Source of the DNA: Nitrosopumilus ureiphilus
GTDB taxonomy: Archaea; Thermoproteota; Nitrososphaeria; Nitrososphaerales; Nitrosopumilaceae
NCBI RefSeq assembly: GCF_013407185.1
Contig: NZ_CP026995.1
Span: 1,323,913-1,387,912, forward strand
DNA length: 64,000 bases
Direction: 5' to 3'
The notes under the pieces were generated by a model. It searched no databases. It was not told the origin of the DNA and saw only the letters and a program-made list of their open reading frames with translations. Position 1 is the stretch's first letter. Every line of letters begins with the position of its first letter. This document shows, in pieces, positions 1-8,040 of the stretch. The position numbers were made by a program, and so were the translations under genes.

Positions 1-671
1 TTACAAAGTGCTTGACAGTTACTAGGATCAGTATTCCAAGAACGGCCATCTATGTGATCATAGTCAAAGTAAACTAATCTGCCATTAACTAGACCTATTC
101 TCCTACCACAATCATTACACCTATTATCTTGTTTTCTCAAAGTTTGTGATTCAATTTCTCTACCAAATGAACGTCTAGATTGTTTTTCTGTATATTCTGG
201 TTCTGATTTTGATTGAGAAGTTTTTGCAATTACTGCAATAATTATGATGAAAATGATTACACCTATCACAACATATCCAATTTGTTCATCTTGAAGAACA
301 ACATCACCTGTTTGTGAATCATATCTCATTCCTGTATTGGGATCAACAATTTGGTTACTTTGAGTATCTCTGCATGCAGGATTTCCTTGATTATCTAATC
401 CATAATATGTTCCAGACGGACATTTCAAATCAGGATTCTGTGCTAATTGTTGTCGTCTCATTTCATCTTCTGATGTAAATTTATTTTGAGTAATTTCGGC
501 TACTCGTTCACCATATCCCTCAGGTATAAAATCTGCACATCTAACCGGATCATGTTGCCAATTATCCTGACAGTATTCACTCATTATATCCCTAGAACCT
601 GTCTGTGAAAAACTAGGAATGATTGTAATAGATAAAAGGAGAATAATTGACAGAATGGCAATAGATTTCAT
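1..671 (-). CDS. Membrane-anchored HNH endonuclease-like protein (C-terminus outside window)
   Basis: The frame is open from an ATG at 671 to the window edge, giving 223 residues without a stop. Residues 1-22 read as a signal peptide or anchor (MKSIAILSIILLLSIT...FSQ). A polar, cysteine-containing segment of about 100 residues follows, then one strongly hydrophobic helix near residues 127-147 (GYVVIGVIIFIIII). After it comes a basic stretch and the start of an HNH domain: CNDCGRR, then YDHIDGRSWN and NCQALC, which matches the D-H...N...C-x2-C-H core of HNH nucleases. The last CxxCH part lies outside. The layout puts the nuclease-like domain on the other side of the membrane from the cysteine-rich part. 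HNH membership is seen in motifs; nuclease activity and topology are inferred. Confidence 0.7.
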   Translation of the reverse strand, partial: MKSIAILSIILLLSITIIPSFSQTGSRDIMSEYCQDNWQHDPVRCADFIPEGYGERVAEITQNKFTSEDEMRRQQLAQNPDLKCPSGTYYGLDNQGNPACRDTQSNQIVDPNTGMRYDSQTGDVVLQDEQIGYVVIGVIIFIIIIAVIAKTSQSKSEPEYTEKQSRRSFGREIESQTLRKQDNRCNDCGRRIGLVNGRLVYFDYDHIDGRSWNTDPSNCQALC

Positions 672-714
672 AAAACGATTTAACAGATTATGAACTTAAG
701 CATTTTGAGATTAT

Positions 715-900
715 TTAGTTGTAAAATTCACCGTTTCTATACAATTTACCCTTAAATTCCTCTTTAATTTTTTCAATTCCACCATCAAAAAGAGATTCAT
801 CAAGGCCTATTGGTAGATGTATTCCATGTTTTTCTGCAAGGTGTTTAATCATCCATTTTTCAGTTTTTGTTTTATATCCACAACGTTTACACATATTCAT
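715..900 (-). CDS. Small C2H2 zinc-finger protein (61 aa)
   Basis: A single C2H2 finger sits at the N-terminus: Cys4-x2-Cys7-x12-His20-x4-His25. A charged tail of about 35 residues follows with no known domain. The ATG overlaps the TGA of the even smaller zinc-finger gene upstream (ATGA-type overlap), so the two are probably translationally coupled and belong with the recombinase gene before them. Nucleic-acid or protein binding is possible; the target is unknown. Confidence 0.75.
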   Translation of the reverse strand: MNMCKRCGYKTKTEKWMIKHLAEKHGIHLPIGLDESLFDGGIEKIKEEFKGKLYRNGEFYN

Positions 901-995
901 TCTAAAACACCATGTCTTTTTTGAAGATGTTCACGTAATACTTCTACATGTAAAGAAGCCCTTGCACAATACGGACATTTGTAATATTTTATCAA
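897..995 (-). CDS. Tiny C2H2 zinc-finger protein (32 aa, TTG start)
   Basis: The frame from a TTG at 995 encodes 32 residues with Cys7-x2-Cys10-x12-His23-x4-His28, exactly the spacing of the finger in the next gene. The TTG overlaps the TGA stop of the recombinase gene, and a GAGGTG sequence lies a few bases upstream as a plausible ribosome-binding site. Its own stop overlaps the ATG of the 61-aa finger gene. The two overlaps, the Shine-Dalgarno-like site and the perfect motif argue for a real gene although it is very short. An alternative is that it is a detached C-terminal finger of the recombinase. Confidence 0.6.
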   Translation of the reverse strand: MIKYYKCPYCARASLHVEVLREHLQKRHGVLE

Positions 996-1888
996 TTTGA
1001 CACCTCGTTAAAGTCTGGTTGTTTACAAGGTAATAGAATTGTTCTTTGTTCTTTTAATCCGTATTTTACTGCAAGTTCTTCAAGATTGATATGTTTTGCA
1101 TCAAAGTATTGTTCAATGTATCTTTCAGTTAAACCAAGTCTAACTCTTAGATCACCAAATACTTGATCTTCATTGATCACAGCCTGAATGTTATCTTTGT
1201 ATTCAGTAAACACGAACTCATCATCGCCTTTTGATTCTAAGATAGGCTGTACTTTCTCAAAAGCTTCTGATGTGATGAAGGTTTCACGGCTTTCTTTAGT
1301 CTTTGTGTTTTCAGCATCTATTGTGATTCTTACCGGATTTTCGTTTGTATGAAAGTTCTTTTTTGTTAGAGATAACGCTTCACCTAATCGCATACCGGAT
1401 GATATGAGGGTATAGTATAATGCACGTCTTTGCGGACTAGCATTATTACAAATTAGTTTTAAGACTTTGATGGGTATGGCTTTACGTGGTACTTTTCTCG
1501 GTTTTGGGAATTGAATGTAATCTTTTACATCATCTATTGATACCTTGACACCGTGACAGATTCTGAGATATGACTTTACAAAACCAAAGTAAGTTTTAAT
1601 GGTTTTAGGGCTTTTTCTTTTTGATATTCCTTCATGGTCTTGATCAAGAAAATTCACAAACTTATCCAAAGATAGACAGATACTTCGAATATCAGATTCT
1701 TTAGATAATTTTTGGTACATCTCTATCATCTCGTTAATTGTTGTTCCTTGATGTTTGCAAAAAATATCAAAGATTTTTAGAGATACTCGGGCTGAATGTT
1801 CTGTTCTTTTTGATTCTGATTTTCTAAACATTCGACTGAAATAATCTTCATCTGTAAATAGTTCTAAACTCATACCTAATTTATCCAT
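992..1888 (-). CDS. Tyrosine recombinase (integrase-like), C-terminal catalytic part missing
   Basis: The 298-residue protein resembles phage/archaeal integrases: an N-terminal SAM-like core-binding region (about residues 15-125, with KTIKTYFGFVKSYLR) followed by the start of the catalytic domain. The first catalytic arginine is visible in SGMRLGEALSLT and the beta-hairpin lysine probably in ENTKTKESRETF. The expected HxxR, the second His/Trp and the nucleophilic Tyr motifs (HSFR...GH...Y) are not recognisable. After LGLTERYIEQYF the protein ends with about 40 residues unlike the family. This looks like an internal deletion or divergence, so strand-exchange activity is doubtful. It is followed by two overlapping zinc-finger microgenes. 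No attachment site was identified. Confidence 0.75.
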   Translation of the reverse strand: MDKLGMSLELFTDEDYFSRMFRKSESKRTEHSARVSLKIFDIFCKHQGTTINEMIEMYQKLSKESDIRSICLSLDKFVNFLDQDHEGISKRKSPKTIKTYFGFVKSYLRICHGVKVSIDDVKDYIQFPKPRKVPRKAIPIKVLKLICNNASPQRRALYYTLISSGMRLGEALSLTKKNFHTNENPVRITIDAENTKTKESRETFITSEAFEKVQPILESKGDDEFVFTEYKDNIQAVINEDQVFGDLRVRLGLTERYIEQYFDAKHINLEELAVKYGLKEQRTILLPCKQPDFNEVSN

Positions 1889-1999
1889 TGTATATTAATA
1901 AAACGAGGACTAATTTAGAATGAAAGTAAACTTAGTCCAGTCTAATTAGTTGTATCTAATTTTCATAGTCTTTATTATAATTAAAAAGAAAATCAATAC

Positions 2000-2284
2000 A
2001 TGAATGCATGGAATAAATTTTGGAATTGGTATGAAAATAAAATATTAGGAAGTGTTATTCTTATTGCAATAATTCAATTCATCCAAGTTCCCCATATGGT
2101 GTGGAACGCAGATATCATGTTAGAAGCAGGAATTGTATCAAGAGTACATCCAGTTATTGATTGGTTCTTGTATGGAGTTGATTTGATTGAAATAATTTCC
2201 ATCATTAATGTTGGAATGATAATGTTTGCTTTAATTAAAAAACAAAGAAATAGTAAAAATCAAATTAGCGTTATTGAAAAATAG
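2000..2284 (+). CDS. Small membrane protein (94 aa), unknown function
   Basis: Two hydrophobic segments, near residues 16-34 and 58-80 (IIQFIQ..., IEIISIINVGMIMFALI), are separated by a short polar loop and followed by a basic tail, so the protein is predicted to be a two-pass membrane protein. No domain is recognised. It is convergent with the MscS gene, leaving only five bases between the two stops. Confidence 0.65.
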   Translation: MNAWNKFWNWYENKILGSVILIAIIQFIQVPHMVWNADIMLEAGIVSRVHPVIDWFLYGVDLIEIISIINVGMIMFALIKKQRNSKNQISVIEK

Positions 2285-2289
2285 ATTCT

Positions 2290-3114
2290 CTATTCCTTTG
2301 GTTGCCAGATTACCCGCTGAGGGAATGGAATCTCTATTCCAGCAGTATCCAGTGCTTTTTTAGCAACTTTAAGTAAATGGGGGCCTACTTGATCCCAATC
2401 ATCTCTAGGATGCCATACAAGAATTTCTATATTGACACTGGAATCAGCTAATTCTTTAATTCTAAATTCTGGCTTGGGCAGTGTCAAAACAAAGGACATA
2501 GATTTACGGATTTGTTTTTCAATTACGGAAATAGCACCATCTAGGTCTTCCTTGTAGGCAATTCCAATTATTGCCTCAGATCTTCTTACTGGTGTTGACG
2601 AAAGGGAACGAATGTTGGATGTAAAAAAGGACTCATTAGGTATTCGAATAATAGTTCCATCAAATCTCCTTACACGAACTGAGAATGTATTAATGTCCAA
2701 TAAAGTTCCAGAAATATCAGAGCCAGGAATGTCAATTTTGTCTCCTTGTTTAACAGGTTTTTCAATCATCAAGAAAATACCTGAAATTAAATTTGAAACA
2801 ACTGACTGTGTTGCAAAACCAATCACAATTCCAAATATTCCACCTGCAATAAGTAAACCAGAAAAATCAACACCTGTAGTTGATGTAAAAACCAAAAATG
2901 ACAGAATTATTATTCCAAAATAAATTAACTTGCCAAAGTTTTTTGCAGAATCTTGTGGAAGCTTTGGCGCATAATATTTTGTAAAAAGAAGCCTGAATGT
3001 TCTTGCAATAATTATTCCAACACCCATAATTATTCCGCCAATAAGTAGCGAAAGAAAAGTTAAACCACCAGTGATTTCTATTGTTTCCAAACTTTGAAGG
3101 AATTCAAATACCAT
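2290..3114 (-). CDS. Small-conductance mechanosensitive channel (MscS family)
   Basis: The 274-residue protein has two to three N-terminal membrane helices (about residues 18-40, 62-80 and 87-115) and the diagnostic MscS pore-lining and beta-domain sequence (GFATQSVVSNLISG, then EKPVKQGDKI and GTIIRIPNESFF). The family opens under membrane tension to release osmolytes and forms heptamers. The length is typical of small archaeal members. Its ATG overlaps the stop of the upstream DUF432-like gene (TAATG), so the two form an operon and may work together. Confidence 0.9.
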   Translation of the reverse strand: MVFEFLQSLETIEITGGLTFLSLLIGGIIMGVGIIIARTFRLLFTKYYAPKLPQDSAKNFGKLIYFGIIILSFLVFTSTTGVDFSGLLIAGGIFGIVIGFATQSVVSNLISGIFLMIEKPVKQGDKIDIPGSDISGTLLDINTFSVRVRRFDGTIIRIPNESFFTSNIRSLSSTPVRRSEAIIGIAYKEDLDGAISVIEKQIRKSMSFVLTLPKPEFRIKELADSSVNIEILVWHPRDDWDQVGPHLLKVAKKALDTAGIEIPFPQRVIWQPKE

Positions 3115-3863
3115 TATTCAACACTCAGGTCCACTCGTTTTATACTTTCAACTCGTTCATATGTTGGGGATTTTGTCCAATCAGTTTCAATTGACTGACT
3201 AGTAACATCAAGAATTTCAAGAGTGAGTTTTTTCTTTAGTACAGCCTTCAATGAATCAAAAATTGCTTTTGAATTTTTATAATATACAGAATTATCAGTT
3301 ATTGGGAAAACGATTTTGGAGACTGTCAATCCTTTATCTAAATCGTTTTTAATATCAATTTTTAAAACACCATTGGTAAATGGGATTGAATCATCATAAG
3401 ATTCAACTATTTCTGATGGTGCATATTTACAAAGAGTTCCAGATTCGGGGGTCCCATATAGACAAAATCTTGAGTTTAATGGTTCACAATCAACCCAATC
3501 CAGAGAATCTTTGTGTCCATCATGGATTAGGAATATGCCTATTTCGATAGGACATCGAACAAAAACACTGGCAGCTGAACCTTCTGATAGAAAAATAGGT
3601 GTTTCAAAATCCAAATACATGTAGGAGGTTCTCCTAGCAGGATAATTTAATGGTCTAACTGGAGATAGTTCAATTGTAAGTTTCGATGAAGATACAGGAA
3701 TTATTTTTTTAACAATGTTATCCTCAACATCTTTTCTAATGTAAGAAAATACATGATCCCCGATTTTTTCAATTTTGATAATGACGTTAGGGAGTGAAAA
3801 TTCAGTGTTATCCTCAATAGTGTAAATACCATAATTAGAAAAAGAGGAATCAGAATCACTCAT
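3114..3863 (-). CDS. DUF432-like protein, co-transcribed with MscS
   Basis: The 249-residue soluble protein is rich in beta-strand patterns and has no signal peptide. Sequence features such as YPARRTSYMYLDFETPIFL, the Cys in VRCPIEIGIFL and YGTPESGTLCKY resemble archaeal DUF432 proteins, which I recall from memory rather than from a search. The gene ends inside the start codon of the mechanosensitive channel gene, a TAATG overlap that implies translational coupling. A role in regulating or assembling the channel is an inference from this arrangement. Confidence 0.6.
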   Translation of the reverse strand: MSDSDSSFSNYGIYTIEDNTEFSLPNVIIKIEKIGDHVFSYIRKDVEDNIVKKIIPVSSSKLTIELSPVRPLNYPARRTSYMYLDFETPIFLSEGSAASVFVRCPIEIGIFLIHDGHKDSLDWVDCEPLNSRFCLYGTPESGTLCKYAPSEIVESYDDSIPFTNGVLKIDIKNDLDKGLTVSKIVFPITDNSVYYKNSKAIFDSLKAVLKKKLTLEILDVTSQSIETDWTKSPTYERVESIKRVDLSVE

Positions 3864-3951
3864 GATTATTTATTATTTAAAATCCATCATTTAATCTCTA
3901 TCATTATAAAAAATAATAATTTAAGAGAATAACCAGTAGAAAAAGAATGAA

Positions 3952-4107
3952 TCACTCAAATTCTAGAAGAATGTTTGTGCTACCAAAGTTCTCATTGATT
4001 CTAAAATAGTAGGTCTTTGAAGGATCATACTCAAATTCTGTACCACCATATCCAATATTTGGTCCAAAAATAATGTTAAATTCTCTAGAATCACCAGGGA
4101 ATTTATT
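3952..4107 (-). pseudogene. 3' fragment of a gene (about 51 codons, no start)
   Basis: A frame open from 4107 to a TGA at 3952 encodes a C-terminus-like peptide containing GPNIGYGGTEFEYDPSKTYYF and ending NILLEFE. It has the regular codon use and beta-rich composition of a real protein end, but there is no start codon and an in-frame stop lies just upstream. It is best read as a decayed remnant in the 280-base gap between the DUF432-like and nreA genes. The parent family is not recognised. Confidence 0.4.
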
Positions 4108-4139
4108 TCAGATTTTAGCAAACAAATAATTTGAAAAAA

Positions 4140-5297
4140 TTAAAAAAAGTCAGACAACGTTTTCTGCCGCATTAATTTTAAAATATTTCCATGTGAAAGC
4201 CATTCTGATTTACTAATACTCATTTTATTTGATGCCAAGGCCAACGCACTATCAAAATTATCAGCAAACACTGGATTTTGTTTCATTGCTTCACGTATAC
4301 CCTCACGAACTTGCCAGACACCAACGGGGATGGCATATTCAGGCCGTATTTCTCGCAATATTACAACTCCTGCCTGAATTTTATGTTTTACCAAAAATTC
4401 CAAAACACCTAATTTTGCTGCAAAATAGGCTCCAGCTATTGCAGGAGGATGATCAATTCCTCTTGCATCCTCATAATCAGAGCCAAATCCTAAAACACCA
4501 TTAGAATACCAAGCCTCAATCATTTCATAGATCCATCTATGGGGAAACAAAATAACGGTGAAGACATTTCCTAAATGTTCATAGGAAAAAAGTCTACATG
4601 AATCAATAAGGTTATAATCTAAAATTTTGCCAACCAGTGATTTTGAAATAATATCGTCAGTTGCAGTAATACTCCATTTAGTTGGAACCAGTTTTCTTTT
4701 TTGACCGAGCATTCCAATACTGAAACATTTTTGAATTTTTGAAATTTCGATTCCAGAATCATACAAATTCAATACAGCATCCTGTGCTTTCAAATCTTTA
4801 TCATAGAATATTTTTTCAATTGATTTTTCTGAAGTTGTTCCAGAAAATTTCGCAGTAGCAATAACCCCAATTGGACCAAATGGTGCACTTTCTCCATCAA
4901 GAGAAACATGAGAAGATGTTGATTTTTCAAATGTTAAATCAGAATCAATTGGTTTTGAAGACATTGCAATCTCTTGAAGGTTTTCAATGTATCTTCCTTC
5001 AGTTTGATCAATAGAAGTGGTTTGTATTCCACGAACTAAATTCAATCTAAAATTCACAATGTCCTCTAATGATTTTTCTTTCCATCTTTCAGGACTATCA
5101 AGCAGACTAGTATCACCATGAATTGGTGGAACCATTGGACCAACAAAGACTTTGGGATAATTATAAGACCCAACAAAGACAGATGGGGGACTAGTTCCAC
5201 TTATCGAATCAGACGAAAAGAGATTACCATGTTTTGAAAGCGTCTCATGCCATTTAGATAAAATTGCGCGTCTAATATCTTGAGAATTAGAGGACAC
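4140..5297 (-). CDS. nreA: NreA-like archaeal DNA repair protein with C-terminal PIP box
   Basis: The 385-residue protein matches the archaeal Nre family (two Nre domains): FVGSYNYPKVFVGPM near the N-terminus, GPIGVIATAKFSG in the middle, and FPHRWIYEMIEAWYSNG and VGVWQVREGIREAM in the C-terminal domain. The last residues, QKTLSDFF, form a PCNA-interacting (PIP) motif of the QxxLxxFF type. In haloarchaea NreA acts in DNA-damage (mitomycin) resistance through PCNA; that is family knowledge. The start ATG at 5297 gives the normal N-terminus. A tiny zinc-ribbon gene lies just upstream on the same strand. Confidence 0.85.
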   Translation of the reverse strand: MSSNSQDIRRAILSKWHETLSKHGNLFSSDSISGTSPPSVFVGSYNYPKVFVGPMVPPIHGDTSLLDSPERWKEKSLEDIVNFRLNLVRGIQTTSIDQTEGRYIENLQEIAMSSKPIDSDLTFEKSTSSHVSLDGESAPFGPIGVIATAKFSGTTSEKSIEKIFYDKDLKAQDAVLNLYDSGIEISKIQKCFSIGMLGQKRKLVPTKWSITATDDIISKSLVGKILDYNLIDSCRLFSYEHLGNVFTVILFPHRWIYEMIEAWYSNGVLGFGSDYEDARGIDHPPAIAGAYFAAKLGVLEFLVKHKIQAGVVILREIRPEYAIPVGVWQVREGIREAMKQNPVFADNFDSALALASNKMSISKSEWLSHGNILKLMRQKTLSDFF

Positions 5298-5363
5298 TGT
5301 AATTTATGCCAGAATTGAGCCTATTAACTTGCCTGATTAGGATATGGACTGATTGTAAGGCAT

Positions 5364-5465
5364 CTATTCAGGATTCTCTTGTTCCCTTTCACGCCCACAG
5401 TGTGGACAAATCGTCTGATTTTGCCATAATTCTTTTCCACAGTTTCTACAAGATTCGAGTTTCAT
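5364..5465 (-). CDS. Zinc-ribbon microprotein (33 aa)
   Basis: From an ATG at 5465 the frame encodes 33 residues with two CxxC knuckles: Cys6-x2-Cys9 and Cys20-x2-Cys23 (CRNCGKELWQNQTICPHCG). Spacing and glycine positions are those of a zinc ribbon. The gene lies 66 bases upstream of nreA on the same strand and might be co-transcribed with it. It is too short for most gene callers. Function is unknown; a nucleic-acid or protein-binding role is only a guess. Confidence 0.65.
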   Translation of the reverse strand: MKLESCRNCGKELWQNQTICPHCGREREQENPE

Positions 5466-5518
5466 GGGATAACTATGACAGGATTGGATTTAAGAACTTG
5501 TAAATTATCGTATCATTA

Positions 5519-6439
5519 TTGCCTAAAAGAATAGTCTCGTTTTTGCCTAGTGCGACAGAATTACTATATGAATTTGGAGTACAGGAGGATTTGTATGGAG
5601 TCACACATGAATGCAGATTTCCTCATGATGCAAAAACAAAGCCACGAATTATCAATTCAGTAATTAATTCAGAGAAATTAACAAGCAATGAAATTGATAT
5701 AATGACCTGTCAATTACTAAATGACGGGAAAGATATTTTTACAATTGATGAAAAAAATCTAAAAAAAGCTAATCCCGATCTTATTATTTCTCAAAAAACA
5801 TGTGAAGTTTGTGCAGCATATACAAATCAAGTAAACAAAGCACTACAAATTCTTCAAACAAAACCAATTCTTCATACAATGGATCCTCATAACATACAGG
5901 AGATTATTCAATCAGTTATAGAATTGGGAAAAATTCTACACAGAGAATCTAAAGCCAGAGAAATCACAGAGTCCCTTGAAAGAAGAGTTCAGAATATCAA
6001 AATGAAACATAATAATGAAAAAGCAAAAGTTGTGACAATTGAATGGATTGAGCCATTTTTTACTGCAGGGCACTGGATTCCTGAGATGATAGAGATTGCA
6101 GGAGGAATCAACATGATTAGTAAAACAGGAGAGCATTCAAGACGTATGGATTTTCAGGAAGTGGTTGAAGCAGACCCTGATATAATTATTGTAATGCCAT
6201 GCGGTTTTGATAGAAAACGCACAATATCAGAATACAACAACATTCTAAAAGGAAATGAAAAATGGAATTCACTCAAAGCAGTAAAGAATAATCAAATTTT
6301 TGCAGTTGATGCAGATTCATTTTTCAGCAAACCAAGCATACGAACAATAGGCGGATTAGAGATCCTAGCAAAAATTATTCAACCAGATGAATTTGGCAAT
6401 CTTCAAGTTTTAGAAGAATCCTTTTCACAAATTGCTTAG
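5519..6439 (+). CDS. Cobalamin/iron-chelate-binding-like protein (BtuF/FecB fold) without signal peptide
   Basis: The 306-residue protein begins at a TTG and opens directly with the domain (PKRIVSFLPSATELLYEFG), so there is no signal peptide or lipobox. It has the type III periplasmic-binding-protein pattern: two lobes (residues 1-110 and 170-300) joined by a long helix, with DGKDIFTIDEKNLKKANPDLIISQKTCEVCA, EWIEPFFTAGHWIPEMIEIAGG and VVEADPDIIIVMPCGFD. Such stand-alone proteins are usually annotated as cobalamin-binding. No ABC permease or ATPase gene lies next to it. A cytoplasmic corrinoid-handling role is possible, and thaumarchaea do make cobalamin, but the substrate is not shown here. 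Confidence 0.75.
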   Translation: MPKRIVSFLPSATELLYEFGVQEDLYGVTHECRFPHDAKTKPRIINSVINSEKLTSNEIDIMTCQLLNDGKDIFTIDEKNLKKANPDLIISQKTCEVCAAYTNQVNKALQILQTKPILHTMDPHNIQEIIQSVIELGKILHRESKAREITESLERRVQNIKMKHNNEKAKVVTIEWIEPFFTAGHWIPEMIEIAGGINMISKTGEHSRRMDFQEVVEADPDIIIVMPCGFDRKRTISEYNNILKGNEKWNSLKAVKNNQIFAVDADSFFSKPSIRTIGGLEILAKIIQPDEFGNLQVLEESFSQIA

Positions 6440-6616
6440 ACGAAAATTTAGGCATGATTTGACAAAAATATATAAAAACATCTGGAATTACCACTAGGAA
6501 AAAAATACCCACCTTAAATAATTTAAAGCCACAAATTAGACATGATTGAAGAATTTAGAAATCAAAGAAAATCAGAACGATGAATTTTATCACAAATTAC
6601 TGCACTGGTGAGATTA

Positions 6617-6776
6617 ATGGGTAGAACATGTAGAGGAATATGCATAGAGCAGAGGCAGTTCCAAACAAAATTAGATAGCAATAGGACAGAAAAGATGTAC
6701 ATTTTGTGGAACATGTTTGTCAGTTGATGACACTAGATGTATTTGCTGCAAAAGCAGTTTTGAGAACAAAACCTAG
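6617..6776 (+). pseudogene. Frameshifted copy of a small Cys-rich thaumarchaeal protein
   Basis: An ATG at 6617 opens MGRTCRGIC, the start of a short Cys-rich protein that I recall as common in thaumarchaea. After about 20 codons the reading continues in another frame as GQKRCTFCGTCLSVDDTRCICCKSSF up to a TAG at 6774. The Cys pattern (CxxC...CxCC) fits a zinc ribbon but is split by one indel around 6660-6690. The flanking 6440-6616 holds no gene that I can see. Confidence 0.5.
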
Positions 6777-6791
6777 AAGCAAGAAAAAAGA

Positions 6792-8006
6792 CTAGTTGTT
6801 TTTTCCTGCGCTAACTAGAGATACAACATCTCTATCTCTTAGTTGATAATCAACAGGCAACCTTAGGTTGTATCGCAAATCTTTGCCATATAGAAGTCCC
6901 TTAGTCAAATCAGTATGGATTTCTTTGGCAAGATCACTTATTGTCGCACCGTCTTTTAGCAATATCAAATCGGGTAGAATTCGTCCCTTTTTATCAGTCA
7001 GATTTGTCTCATTGGCCACTGGATAAATTGAGTTCATTTTGAGCAGTTTGAATACTGCAACATTAATTGCAAATTGAACTCCAGTTCTCATGTATTCGCC
7101 CATTATACCTTTTTTGATGAAATTGAGTGCATTGATTTGTTTCTCATTTAGATCTTCAGATTTAATTATTTCAAATTGCTCAGATCCTGGAGAATATTTT
7201 ATCAATCCTTTCTGTTCTGCACGTCTTAAACTGAATTCACTGTCTCCACTAACTGGAATAACTATAGAGTCATTATAGCGCTCTCTCAGTCTTACAAAAT
7301 TTTTGTCTGCTCCTTCGACATCAACTTTGTTTGCTACAATCAAGGTAGGTTTAGAAATTTTTCTCAGATGAGATGCAAATTTCTTGCTATCAACCATATC
7401 AAAATTATCAAAGTCTTTTTCCTCCAATCCTGTTGCCAAAAATGTTTCTTTAACATGATTCTTGTTTACCCCAATTCCTCGATACAAATCAGTTATGGCA
7501 TCAGAAATATCAGTTCCCGTTCTGATTAGTTTTGATACCTTCTCCCTATTACCTTCCAAAATTTTATGGTACCACATGATTAATTCCTCTTCAATATCTG
7601 CAAAATCAGATATTGGATCACCAGTTCCAACTTCGGTAATTTTTCCAGTAGAATCAACTCCACCAGATGCATCTACAACATGAAGTAAAGCATCAGATTG
7701 AGCAGCAATTGATAAAAATTGGTTTCCCAGTCCTTTGCCTTTCCAAGCATCTTTGATTAGTCCTGGCAAGTCTATCAATTCTATTGGAATGTATCGCCAC
7801 CCATCAAGACATTTCGAATTGTTTGGGTTATCTTGAATTTTAAATTCTGGATGAACACATAATGTAATGGCATGTGCAATTCCAGACACAGGTGCTTTGG
7901 TAGTAAATGGATAAGATGAAATTTCTTCAGAGGATAATGTTGCAGAATTAAAGAAGGTGGTTTTTCCAGTATTGGTTTTGCCAATTAAACCAAGTTTGAT
8001 AGTCAT
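6792..8006 (-). CDS. Obg-superfamily GTPase of the YchF/MJ1332 type with TGS domain
   Basis: The 404-residue protein has the P-loop GKTNTGKTT at residues 10-18 (G1), DLPG (G3) in IELIDLPGLI, and NKVD (G4) in LIVANKVDVEG. It ends in a TGS domain (about 325-400; GATISDLAKEIHTDLTKG). The length and the SYPFTTKAP switch sequence match the archaeal YchF-like branch, whose bacterial relatives bind ATP or GTP and associate with ribosomes. It is transcribed with nothing obvious downstream and is separated by 34 bases from the small gene upstream. Exact cellular role is not known for the archaeal branch. Confidence 0.85.
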   Translation of the reverse strand: MTIKLGLIGKTNTGKTTFFNSATLSSEEISSYPFTTKAPVSGIAHAITLCVHPEFKIQDNPNNSKCLDGWRYIPIELIDLPGLIKDAWKGKGLGNQFLSIAAQSDALLHVVDASGGVDSTGKITEVGTGDPISDFADIEEELIMWYHKILEGNREKVSKLIRTGTDISDAITDLYRGIGVNKNHVKETFLATGLEEKDFDNFDMVDSKKFASHLRKISKPTLIVANKVDVEGADKNFVRLRERYNDSIVIPVSGDSEFSLRRAEQKGLIKYSPGSEQFEIIKSEDLNEKQINALNFIKKGIMGEYMRTGVQFAINVAVFKLLKMNSIYPVANETNLTDKKGRILPDLILLKDGATISDLAKEIHTDLTKGLLYGKDLRYNLRLPVDYQLRDRDVVSLVSAGKNN

Positions 8007-8040
8007 GATGTAATTCTGAGAAGAGAATATTTATCTCTGC

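Noticed and set aside
2612-2923. A 103-aa plus-strand frame inside the MscS gene
   Set aside because: It is antisense to a clear MscS gene and has no domain.
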